Positions 32,017 to 41,821 of a stretch of DNA of 64,000 nucleotides are shown here, one piece after another; position 1 is the stretch's first letter; the number at the start of each line of letters is the position of its first letter. The position numbers and the translations under genes are program-made. This stretch comes from Heterohyrax brucei (lineage: Eukaryota > Chordata > Mammalia > Hyracoidea > Procaviidae): assembly GCA_028571685.1 (NCBI GenBank), contig CM053144.1, forward strand, positions 99,788,171 to 99,852,170, written 5' to 3'. The notes under the pieces are model-generated. The model saw nothing but the letters and a program-made list of their open reading frames with translations. It ran no database searches and was not told the DNA's origin.

Positions 32017-34250
32017 GTTGATGACTATTATTCAAATTTATGCAACAACCACTAAGGTCAAAATAAAGAAATTGAAAATTTTTACCAGCTTCTGCAATCT
32101 GAAATTGATTGCATATGCAATCAGGATGCATTGATAATTACTGGTGATTGGAATGCAAAGGTTGGAAACAAAGAAAAACGTTCAGTTTGAAAATATGATG
32201 CCAGAGATTACATGACCAAAGTTTTGAAGACCAACAACTTCTTCACTGAAAGTATCTTTTTTCACCAATATGAATGCCACTGTATGCATGGACCTTGCCA
32301 GATGGAAAACACAGAAATCAAATTGACTATATCTGTGGAAAGCAAAGATGCAAAAGTTGAATATCATCAGTCAGAACAAGACCAGGTTCTGACTGTGGCA
32401 TAGAGCATCGATTGTTCATATGCAAGTTCAAACTGAAACTGACGAAAATTAGAACAAGTCCATGAGAGCTAAAATATGACGGTTAGCATATCCCACCTGA
32501 GTTTAGAGACGACCTGCAGAAGACATTAGATGTGTTGAACTCTAGTGACTGAAAACCAGACAAGTTGTGGAATGACATCAAAGATACTATCTGTGAAGAA
32601 AGCAAAAGGTCATTGAAAAGACAGGAAAGAAAGAAAAGACCAAATTGGATGCCAGAAGAGACTATGAAACTTGCTCTTGAACATAAAGTAGCTAAAGCAA
32701 AAGGAAAAAATGATGACATAAAAGAACTGAACACAGGATTCCAAAGGCTGTCATGAGAAGACAAAGTAATGTATTGTAACAACATGTGCTAAGAGCTGGG
32801 GACAGAAAACCCAAACGGAAGAACACATTGCATTTTTCAAGCTGAAAGAATTGAAGAAAAACTTCAAGCCTTGAGTTGCAATAGTGAAGGATTCTCCAGG
32901 GAAAATGTCAAATGATTCAAGAAGCATTGAAAGAAGATGGAAGGAATACACAGTGATTATACCAGAAAGATTTGGTTGGCATTCAACCATTTCAAAAGTT
33001 AGTATTTGATCAGGAACTAATGGTACTAAAGGAAGATGTCAAAGCTGCTCTGAAAGCACTGGCATTGAACAAGGCTCCAGGAATTGACTGAACATCAGTT
33101 GAGATGTGTCAATAAATGGATGCAGCACTGGAAGTACTCAACCATCTATGTCACGAAATTTGTAGGACAGCTACCTGGCCAACTGACTGGAAGAAATCCA
33201 TGTTAATGCCAATTCCCAAGAAAGGTGATCCAACTGAATGTGAAAATTGATGAATAATATTATTAATATTACGTGCAAGTAAAATTTTACTAAAGATCAT
33301 TTAAAAATGAGCATAACAGCGTACCGACAGGGAACTGCCAGAAAACTCAAGCTGGATTCAGAATAGCACGTGGAACCAGAGATATCATTGCTGATGTCAG
33401 ATAGATTTTGACTGAAAGCAGAGAATACCAGAAAAATGTTTACCTATGTTTTATTGACTATGCAAAGTCATTCCACTTTGTGGATCACAACAAATTATGT
33501 ATAACACTGCAGAGAACAGGAGTTTCAGAACATTCAATTGCACTCATGAGGAATCTGTGCATGGATAAAGAAGCAGTCTTTCAAAAAGAACAAGGCGTTA
33601 CTGCGTGGTTTAAAGTCAGGACTAGTGTGTTACAGCTGTATCTTTTTCATTATACTTTTCCAATCTATATGCCAAGCAAACAATTCAAAAAGTTGGGCTA
33701 TGTGAAGAAAAGTGAAGCATCAGGATTGCAGGATGACTCATTAACAATCCATGTTATACAGATAGCACAACTTTGCTTACTAGAAGTGAAGAGGATTTGA
33801 AACACTGGTGAAGATCAAATATCAGTCTTCAGTATGGATTGCATCTCAACTTCAAGAAAACAAAAATCTTCACAACTGGACCATTAAGCAACATCATGAT
33901 AAATCGAGAAAGGATTGAGGTTGTCAAGGATTTCATTTCACTTGGTTCCACAATCAGTGCCCACAGAAGCAGCAGTCAGGAAATCAAAAGATGCACTGCA
34001 TTGGGAAAATCTGCTGCAAAAAGCCACTATAAGGTGTTGAAAAGTAAAGGTGTCATCTTGAAGACTAAAGGGCACCTGACGAAAGCCGTAGTATTTTCAA
34101 TCCCATCATAAGCATGTGAAAGCTGGTCAATGAATAAGGAAGACAGGAGAACTGACTCCTTTGAATTGTGGTATTGGGGATAAATGTTGAATGCACTGTG
34201 GACTTTCAAAAGAACTGATCTGTTTTGGAAGATGCACAAGAGTGGTTCTT
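32017..34250 (+). pseudogene. RTE endonuclease C-part and reverse transcriptase, disrupted
   Basis: After the LTR the RTE protein resumes: endonuclease end (codons for TGDWNAKVGN near 32141; IKLTISVESKDAKVEYHQ at 32320), a linker (KRSLKRQERKKRPNWMPEE at 32600), then RT. RT block A reads YLCFIDYAKSFHFVDHNKL at 33440. Later parts (NFKKTKIFTTGPLSNIMIN, VVKDFISLGSTI) lie at 33839-34000. RTE proteins nick DNA and reverse-transcribe their own RNA and SINEs with matching tails. Frames shift often; open frames 32565, 33408 and 33839 are pieces of this one gene. Confidence 0.85.
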
Positions 34251-34522
34251 GGAAGCAAAGATGGTGAGACTACACTTCATCTTACACACTTTAGACATAT
34301 TGTCAGGAGGGATGAGTCCCTGAAGAAGGACATCATGCTTGGTAAAGTAGAGGATCAGGGCAAATGAGGATGACCAGTTGTGAAGAGGGATTCACACAGT
34401 AGCTGTAACAATGGACTTAAGCATACGTATAAAGGATCACGGGCATGGTATAAAACCAGGCATCTTTTGCTCTGTTGTATGTAGTCAGAACCGATTTGAT
34501 AGCACCTAACAGCAACAACAAC

Positions 34523-35020
34523 ATACGTACTGGTCTTGGGATTTTGAAAAGGTGTTCTCCAGCTGTTGATAAGACTGAACTTAAAAGCTCTTTTCTTTAT
34601 GTCTGTCCATTTCTAGATCAAAGCTTATACCTGATGACCCACCCATTTGCATCTGTCATTTTATTTCTACATTTTCTGTTACTTAATGCTGAGGGAGCCT
34701 TTGCTCAGTAGTTAAGAAAAAACAGCCATGACATAAATGGTCAACAGTGAGGGAAAAAGACAAGCTTTGGCAATATATTAGATATTTAGAACAATATTGA
34801 AAATGAAGAGGGGACTAAAGACAAATTTTTGGGAATATTTTTAGAAGGATTAATAATAATCTAGACATAGTAGAAACTATGCTAACTACCCTTGAAATTC
34901 CCTATTTCCCTGGCATAAGAAGGAACTAATGCAGCATTTTTCTACTAGCTCAGGGATAAATTGTCTTATCTCTTATTTCTGGATTTTCAGCACCCCTAGA
35001 AATTCTTATTCTGTTCTATA
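34523..35020. other. Unassigned DNA
   Basis: Right flank of the RTE. No gene or repeat recognised; the open frame 34475-34711 mostly lies outside the RTE and has no recognisable product. Confidence 0.35.
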
Positions 35021-35742
35021 GATAGTCCCCCACTTATGACAGTGTTGCATTTTGATGACTGCATTGCTACTCAGTTCTGACATAAGTTAAATACCTCCTT
35101 TTTTTGTTTTTAGTTTTCATTATTGTTACCTGTTATTATCAGTATCTTTATAAATCTAATCTTTGTCTTTAGGGTTGGAAACATTACATATAAACTTACA
35201 CATATATTTTTAAAATATATAAACACTCGTAAAAAACCTACAAATTATATAAATTTACTTGGGGGATGAAGAAAAGTTGGAGGGCATTGGCACTTGGTCA
35301 GTTCTAGTAGTAACTCTTCTTATGGATGTTCTGGATTAGCTTGATTATCTCTGGGAGTGTGGACACTATTTCTAGTCAGAAAATTAGCGAAAGTTGTCTG
35401 TGTGGTCCTTTTCTTCTTCCTTCATATATTTTGTGGTACCATCTCACTGCTTCTCAAATCTACCTATTGGCTTTAGTAAAGTGATCAGTATTTGGGTCCA
35501 TATTTTCAAGTAATTGAAGCTATGATTTAGTCATGGAAAACTAAATCTATAGGGTAGTGATTTGAGCAGTATATCATAACGCATCATCTGCAAATGATTA
35601 TCTGAGAATGATAGTCTCAGCAAATTAAATGCTACAAAACTGTATGTAATACATATCACTAATGATAAGTTATATAAAAAAACAGGATCGTAAGTGTGGT
35701 TTGTTGTAATTCAAATGTATCCTAAAGTAGGAGACTACTTGC
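35021..35742 (-). mobile_element. Tigger-like (pogo) DNA transposon, internally deleted, antisense
   Basis: Ends are inverted repeats: left 'tagtcccccacttatgac', right 'gtaggagactacttgc', whose complement is 'gcaagtagtctcctac'. Internal sequence matches the reverse complement of 40151-41325: 'gggttggaaacattacatat' here against 'atatgtaatgtttccaaccc' there. The transposase is absent. Confidence 0.6.
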
Positions 35743-36060
35743 ATTTACCTGTTGATCCAGTGTTATTCCCATTATTAATTAATTATTAATTTAATTAAGC
35801 TCTTGCTCTAGGTAGCTTTCGAAATCATTCTCACTTCCTTATCTCTACCTGTACTGTAAACCAAAATACCTCTGCTGTCAAGTCAACTCCAAGACACTCA
35901 TTGCCTGCTCAAATAGCCCTGTCTCCTTTCTGTCTAGTGTCAGGCTCTGGTTCTCCATGGTACTCAGAAAAAATGTTCCTATCCCCAGCTCTAGGGGTCT
36001 TGATTAACCTAAGTCCATCATGGTGGTTTCACTCTCCTGCCAATGATTGGCTTAGGCATG

Positions 36061-36231
36061 GGCTACAAAAAAACCAAACCCATTGCCACTGAATCTGTTC
36101 TGACTCACAGAACCTTATAGGGCAGAGTAGAATTGTTCCATGGAGTTTCCAAGGAGTATTCGGCAAGTTCAAACTGCTGCCCTTTTGGTTAGCAGCCACA
36201 GAACTTAACCCACCAAGCCACCAGGGTTTTC
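36061..36231 (-). repeat. AfroSINE, antisense, with 8-bp TSD
   Basis: 'aaccaaacccattgccactg', 'agggcagagtagaattgttc', 'ggttagcagccacagaact', 'caagccaccagggtttt'. TAGGCATG is duplicated at 36053-36060 and 36232-36239. A shorter SINE tail fragment lies upstream at 35873-35905 ('ctgctgtcaagtcaactcc'). Confidence 0.85.
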
Positions 36232-36239
36232 TAGGCATG

Positions 36240-37490
36240 AGTATAGATCTTAATTCTGACAAATAAAACAAGAGGGGGAAATACGCTGATGGGTGCTAGG
36301 GCATGTATCCTTACTCTTAAGCAGAAACTCATGGGAAGAAACAGTCTTTGTTCTCCTGCTGGAAGTGGTTATTTATTCATGTGATGTCATGAAGAGCTGC
36401 ACGCATCCTGCAACCAGGAGGGCAGCTGGGCACAGGAGGGCAGAGCATAAGGACAGAAAGGACTTGCGTTCTTTGTGATACTGTTGAAGAGGAAATTAAC
36501 AACCCTGAAGTCATCTTACCTGCAAGTTACATCATGTAATAAATTTTCTTTGTTATTTAAATAAGCTGAGTTATATATTATCTGTTACGTGTAGATGGAA
36601 GCACGCTAAATAATATGAAAGTCCTTATTCTAGATGGTATCCATTCTTCATGCTACACCACCTTTGTGAAGCTGCACAGAAAGTCCCAGACTAAAGTGAT
36701 TATCTTCTCCCCTGGACTCTTTTTATCCACTCAGTTTGGCATCTTACACACACAGGTACACATATACATACTCCATTTCTTCTTGTAAATGCAAGATTCT
36801 AAGATAACTTTTTTGGCATCTCCAATTTCTACAGTAATTTTACACTATATTACATCATTTGTGGAAGACATAGGTGTATAACTAAATACATAAATATAAA
36901 AAAGAAAAGCAATACCAAAACAAAGTATATTTTTCTAGGAAGATCGAATAGCTAGTTCTAATGAGTCTGATCATAGCTACAAAGACCCTATATTTGGATT
37001 ATGTATGATTTGATTAGCATTTGAAAACTGTGGTTAATAAGAGGACTGGCTCTACAAACTAAATAAAAAGCATGATTCTAGATTTTTATAAATGTAAATT
37101 TAATAAGTCAAAATACTTAATATTCCCTATTGCTTCATGGATAAAGAACAGCCATCCACTGAAATCACCCACTCTGCATTCGTCTGGTTTCTGAGTGTCG
37201 AATTAGAATGCTGGCTTTTTGTCATTTGTCCTTCATCCCTTATTTAGATTGCTCTTTATGGTGGGATAATCAGTCTTCAATCTATCCTTCTAGTTTCATT
37301 CCCCCCCCACCCACTTTTTATCTGACAACTTAATTCCATACATTCTCTCAAACTTTCCTCCTAATATTCACACTGGTTCCTCTGATAGGTTCTCATGTAC
37401 TATTTCTCCTTAGAAATCCAGTTTATGTTGAGCTGTTTGATAAGAAATTTTCCATCATTTTGGTTCTCACTGGTCCCGATGCAAGATCCT
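36240..37490. other. Unassigned AT-rich DNA
   Basis: I see no exon, RNA gene or diagnosable repeat. A C run sits at about 37302-37312. Confidence 0.35.
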
Positions 37491-37494
37491 AGAG

Positions 37495-37618
37495 AAGGGA
37501 CTCACAGTGACCCTAGAGGATAGAGTACAACAGCCCCATAGGATTTCCAAGGAGCGCTGGTGGATTCAAACTGCTAATCTTTTAGTTATGCAGCTGTAGC
37601 TCTTAAGAATGGCACCAT
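37495..37618 (-). repeat. AfroSINE, antisense, partial
   Basis: 'ctcacagtgaccctagagg', 'gatttccaaggagcgctgg', 'aatcttttagttatgcagc'. It is immediately followed by a sense SINE tail at 37625. Confidence 0.7.
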
Positions 37619-37624
37619 TATAAC

Positions 37625-37703
37625 CCAGAAAACTCTATGAGGCAGTTCTGCTCTGTCCTGCCGGGTTGCCATGAGTTGAAACCGACTTTAAGACACACAA
37701 CAT
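37625..37703 (+). repeat. AfroSINE tail, sense
   Basis: 'aaaactctatgaggcagttc', 'gggttgccatgagttgaaac', 'cgactttaagacacac'. With the antisense copy at 37495 it makes an imperfect inverted repeat. Confidence 0.7.
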
Positions 37704-38409
37704 GTGAATTATGAATCCAAAATATTGGGAAGATAATCTTTCATAGATATACTTAGAAAGTCAAAATTACTTTGTTTTGATTTTCCTTCATCAAGACATA
37801 AATTGTCAAGCCTCAGAAACAATGGAGACATACCAAAAGTACAACAAAACCACGTGAAAAGCAGTTCTGTTGGCTAAATCTGCAACAACTTGAACAGAAT
37901 TAATTGTGTTAGTAATGGATAAATTAAGAATTCATAAATCCATGGTGACATAAATAAATCACTGAATAAGAATATAAGTGAGGGACACAGAAAAGCTTTT
38001 CTTAGTAGAACTATCAGTAATAAATGTAGAAAAATGATAGGAATAGAAAAATCACTAACAAGCAAATACCACATTAATAAGCATTTAAGGCAAAAGTCAT
38101 TAACTGAGGCTAAAATTGGCCAGTGAAAGTACTGATATAATCGCAAAGTATCTCCTGACAAGATACTTATTAGTTACTAAGAGGACTACAGTAATTTCGC
38201 TATGCAGAAACCTGGCAGACACCAGCTTCAACCAGGTGATCAAAGTTACCATAAACAACAAATGAACAGATTGGCATTGTGCACGTTATGATAAGCCCAT
38301 ACTAAGAGAACACACGTTGTTTCTGTGGTATTTTTGCCTAAAGCACGCAATAGAAATTTAATCTTGAGCAAACATCAAACAAAAACAAGAAGCGTGTATT
38401 CTTCAAAAA
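37704..38409. other. Unassigned AT-rich DNA
   Basis: No recognisable features. The minus-strand open frame 37874-38161 is hydrophobic by AT bias and has no supporting signal. Confidence 0.3.
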
Positions 38410-38605
38410 GAGTCCCCAGGTGGCTCAAACAGTTAAGGACACAACCACTAGTTGGAAGGTTGGTACGCTTCAATCCCAGAGATCCCTTCGAAGTGATGAT
38501 CTGCTTCCAGAAGGTCACAGCCTTGAAAACCCTATGAGGAATGCCACTCGGCATGAATGGAGTGGCTATGAGTCAGAATCCACATCAGCTAACACCAACT
38601 TTCCA
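38410..38605 (+). repeat. AfroSINE, third variant, sense
   Basis: 'agtccccaggtggctcaaac', 'ttggtacgcttcaatcccag', 'gatctgcttccagaagg', 'cacagccttgaaaaccctat', 'gtggctatgagtcagaatcc'. The middle block is the sense form of that at 5428-5622. Confidence 0.75.
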
Positions 38606-38651
38606 AAATTGTCTAGGTCATGAAAGAGAAGACTCAGGAATTGTCTAGATC

Positions 38652-38842
38652 TGTGTTCTTCAGCTGTGATGTGCTTCATAATCACCTAGGGTTCTGTTAA
38701 ACACAAACCATCGTCCATTCCCCACTACCCAAATTTCTGTTTTGTAGGTCTAGCGGGATGCTGGAGAATTGGCATATGTTAATGAATTTCTAGGTGATAC
38801 AGCACTAATTGTCTGGGGATCACACTTCAAGAACCAGTGATC
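38652..38842. mobile_element. MER5-like hAT non-autonomous element
   Basis: Both ends resemble the MER5 group: 'ttcataatcacctagggttc' on one side and 'gggatcacacttcaagaacc' on the other, with 'ctggagaattggcatatg' inside. It is diverged, so the subtype is uncertain. Confidence 0.55.
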
Positions 38843-38856
38843 TAGATAGAGGCTGG

Positions 38857-39061
38857 TATTCTACGACCCATGAGCCAATTTCAGCTGACTGCCTGTTTTT
38901 CAAAACAAAGCTATATTGGAAGGCAGTCATGCATACTTGTTTATGTATTATCTATTGCTGCTTTCTGCAGAGCTGAGAAATTCCAATAAAGACTGGCCCG
39001 TAAAGCAGAAAATGTTAATTGTCTGGGTTTTTTTACAGAAGAAATTTGCTGACCTCTGGTA
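38857..39061. mobile_element. hAT-like DNA transposon remnant
   Basis: 'ttttcaaaacaaagctatat', 'gcatacttgtttatgtat', 'tattgctgctttctgcag' and 'agaagaaatttgctgacctc' match in order a common mammalian hAT non-autonomous family ending in '...gctgacccctg'. I am not certain of its name. Confidence 0.55.
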
Positions 39062-40150
39062 GAATTCTTGTTAATTAGGCAAAATTACAACTAAACACAC
39101 ATGTGCTTGTGTCTTCTGTAGTGTTCTGGACATGAAAAAGAAGATGACAATGTAGGACAACTGGTAAAATATGAATGAGAGTTGATGATTAAATAATAGG
39201 TTAAATCTATATTGATTTTCTGGTTTTGATCATTGTACTGCAGCTACACAAGTTGTTAACATTTTGGGAATCTAGGTGGAGAGAATATCAGAATTTTTTG
39301 CATGGTTTTAGCAACTTTGGGTAAGCTGATTATTTTGAAATAAACTGTTTTTTAAAAAAATACCTGGTACAGAAACAAAACGTTTTTGTCCTTCATAAAC
39401 TTAGTATTACACTGATAATCAGGTTGAAGATCTGTTATGAAATGTAATTTGACATGTGAATGATTGGAGAAATGACCCCATCTAAACTGTACCTTGAATG
39501 GTGAGGTAAGTTTTTCATTAATTCCTATAGTTACAGAATACACATAAACTTGTAAGAAACTTATTTTAACTTTCACCAGTTGGAATAAAGTGCAAGAAGG
39601 GGCTTTCTCCGAGTGTAGAGGAAAAAAGGACAGTTGACATCCAGTTTGGCCTTTCAACTCCATTTCTTTCAATTTCGTGGCAGGAAATACTGCTTTCTTT
39701 CCTTTGTGGGCAAAACAGTACTTGACTAGCTTATAATAGGTACTCTGTTATTATTTGTTCTTATTGTTACTAGTATCATGTTTAATTTTGTTGTAACACA
39801 TTTCTCAGCCAGTGTTCTGGTAAGGGTCAAAAGGTGCTGTTTGGGACACACAGCAAGCTGTGCATAGTTCAGGCAATTGTGTAAGATGGAGATTCAGTGG
39901 TGGGAAAGGATTTGAGCTTCAACTGCATCCCATTCCCTGAGGGCCTCTCTCCAACCAGGTCATGTGTTCCTTTTCTGATTTTTCCTGTAGACAGATTGAA
40001 AAGGGGATTCATCATATTTCTTCTTTTCTTCTACCTAAAGCCTTGTTAAGACATCAGTTTCTTTCTGGAAACAAAAACATGTAAGCTCCTTGCACACATC
40101 AAGAAAATATCTCTGATAATTTCTAATTTCATGCAAATTCAAAATGAATG
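39062..40150. other. Unassigned DNA
   Basis: No gene or clear repeat. The minus-strand open frame 39352-39672 has no recognisable product. Confidence 0.35.
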
Positions 40151-41325
40151 CAGGTAGTCCCTGATTTGTGACCTATTTGAGTTACAACGAGCAGTGCTTA
40201 TAACTGTCTTTTTGGGGCAGGGGAGGACACCTTGTTACTAGTAATATGTACCACATACAACTTTGCAGCTCGTAATTTGCTGATGTTCTCATTCTTTGAT
40301 GTCCACTCACAGATGTTCAGTGTTATGATAGTCTATCAAAATCTCCCAATATGACAGCTGGAGCCTATGGATCAAGGTACAATTGTCACTTTCAAAACCT
40401 ACTACCCACAAATGTCATTTACTGAGAATAGCTGTGACAGATGGAGGTATAGTAATACCACAAGATCACTGGCAGAATTATAATACTCTTCAGCGTATCT
40501 AGAATATGACATCTGCCCGGGAGGAAGTTACAGGAAAAAAATGCATGCAGGGGGTTTGGAAAAATTTGTTGAGTTATGTGAACATGCCCGAGTATTCAAT
40601 CAGGAGAATAAGATGAAAGAGATTGGTGGAAAAATCATCTATATGTCAAGAATGCTGAATTTAGAACTTGATATTGCTGACATAGGACAATTTCTGTATC
40701 ACAAAGAAAGGGAATTTACAGATTAGGGCTTAGAGGATTTTGCAGAGGAAAGAAATGCTGAAGAAGAAGAAATAATAAGAGTAAGTAAAGAATTTGTTAA
40801 AAATTTTTGCAGTGAAATGATCAGCTGAAGTTTTTTCTAAATTAAATCAGGGGCTTCAGTTGCTTGAAAACATGGGTTGGCCATTTTGCTCAAGTTAACA
40901 GGCAGGTTCAGTAACCAGTGAGATGTTACTGAGAAATAAATGAGGAGAAAAGGTAAAGGGCCATACAGGCAACTCACACTAAATTTCTTAGTAGAAATAC
41001 TGTCCCCATTCCCAGGGGTAGTCCACAGACCCAGAACCTTCCACAAGTGGGATTATCACCAAAACTGACAAAATGCTAACGCCAGCTATTCTTCACAGCT
41101 GGAGAAAATTTTTTATGATGTGTATTTTTTATGTATTTATGTTAAAATATATCTAGACGTTTATATGTAATGTTTCCAACCCCAAAAGACAAAGATCATG
41201 TCTGTAAAGATACTGACAATAAAATAATGAAAACAAAAACAACAGCAACAAAAAAGAGAAATTTGACTTACTGTGAACTGCCTTATGGCAGAGTAGTCAG
41301 AATGGAGCCTCATGGTAAATTGTAG
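40151..41325 (+). mobile_element. Tigger-like (pogo) DNA transposon with transposase remnant
   Basis: Left end 'caggtagtccctgatttgtg' then 'gagttacaacgagcagtgc' matches the inverted right end of the 35021-35742 copy. 'atatgtaatgtttccaaccc' near 41165 and 'cttatggcagagtagtcag' near 41281 match its other half. The two copies are relatives in opposite orientation; this one is longer because it keeps part of the transposase. Confidence 0.6.
40541..40829 (+). pseudogene. Probable Tigger/pogo transposase C-terminal remnant
   Basis: An open stretch reads EKFVELCEHARVFNQENKM, then MSRMLNLELDIADIGQFL and, after an in-frame stop at 40723-40725, GLEDFAEERNAEEEEII. The pattern 'LxLElDxxDIxxfLxHkexEfTdexLedf', followed by an acidic run, is typical of the C-terminal part of Tigger transposases. 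The location inside inverted-repeat-bounded sequence supports that. It is too short and broken to be functional. Confidence 0.45.
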
Positions 41326-41821
41326 GTTTTTTCCTTTTTTCTTTTTTATATGAACATGGAAATGTGCAATTTTCCCCCCTCTGTTTGGGTAGGGGATTTG
41401 ACTTTTTGCTTTTACTTTGCACTTGTAATTACTCCTGATATCTTAGTTCTGATACTTAAATCTGTCTTAAGCAGTGCATTCAAGGAAAAGCTCTCTTGAG
41501 TGAAAATGGACCTCCCATGCTGCTAGGAACGGTCCCTCCTCCAGGTGCTACCACATGCTTCTTCCCCAGGATCAAACCCGTGTGTGGCCTGCGACTCAGT
41601 TTAGGACCACCTGAAATTTTATGACCATTGTATAGAAAAGAAGTGTTCTTCTGATAAATCGGAATGAAGTGAAGCCTATCCCAAAATTTGGTCGCAAGGA
41701 TGAGTTGGGGAGTACTCGTGGAAGGTTTCTGTAAGCGTACTCCACTCTACCTCTCTCAGTCCTTTTCCTACAGGATGATTTCATTGTCTGAGTCCTCTTG
41801 GGCATATTTTCTCTAGTCCTC
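41326..41821. other. Unassigned DNA
   Basis: No recognised element. A minus-strand open frame at 41596-41823 (rich in R, K and T) has no family resemblance I can name and overlaps the RTE start by a few bases. Confidence 0.3.

Larger units (their letters stand above)
29600..34522 (+). mobile_element. Near-full-length RTE LINE, sense, interrupted twice
   Basis: Runs from a 5' region ('cttgtctgtcagtttgttg') to a 3' tail of 'cctaacagcaacaacaac'. Two later insertions split it: an L1 at 29765-30311 and a solo LTR at 30839-32016. Removing both with one TSD copy each leaves about 3.2 kb, the usual length of vertebrate RTE elements. Many stops and frameshifts show it is inactive. Its 3' tail ('gtcagaaccgatttga') matches the AfroSINE tail, as expected if AfroSINEs borrow RTE machinery. 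Confidence 0.9.
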
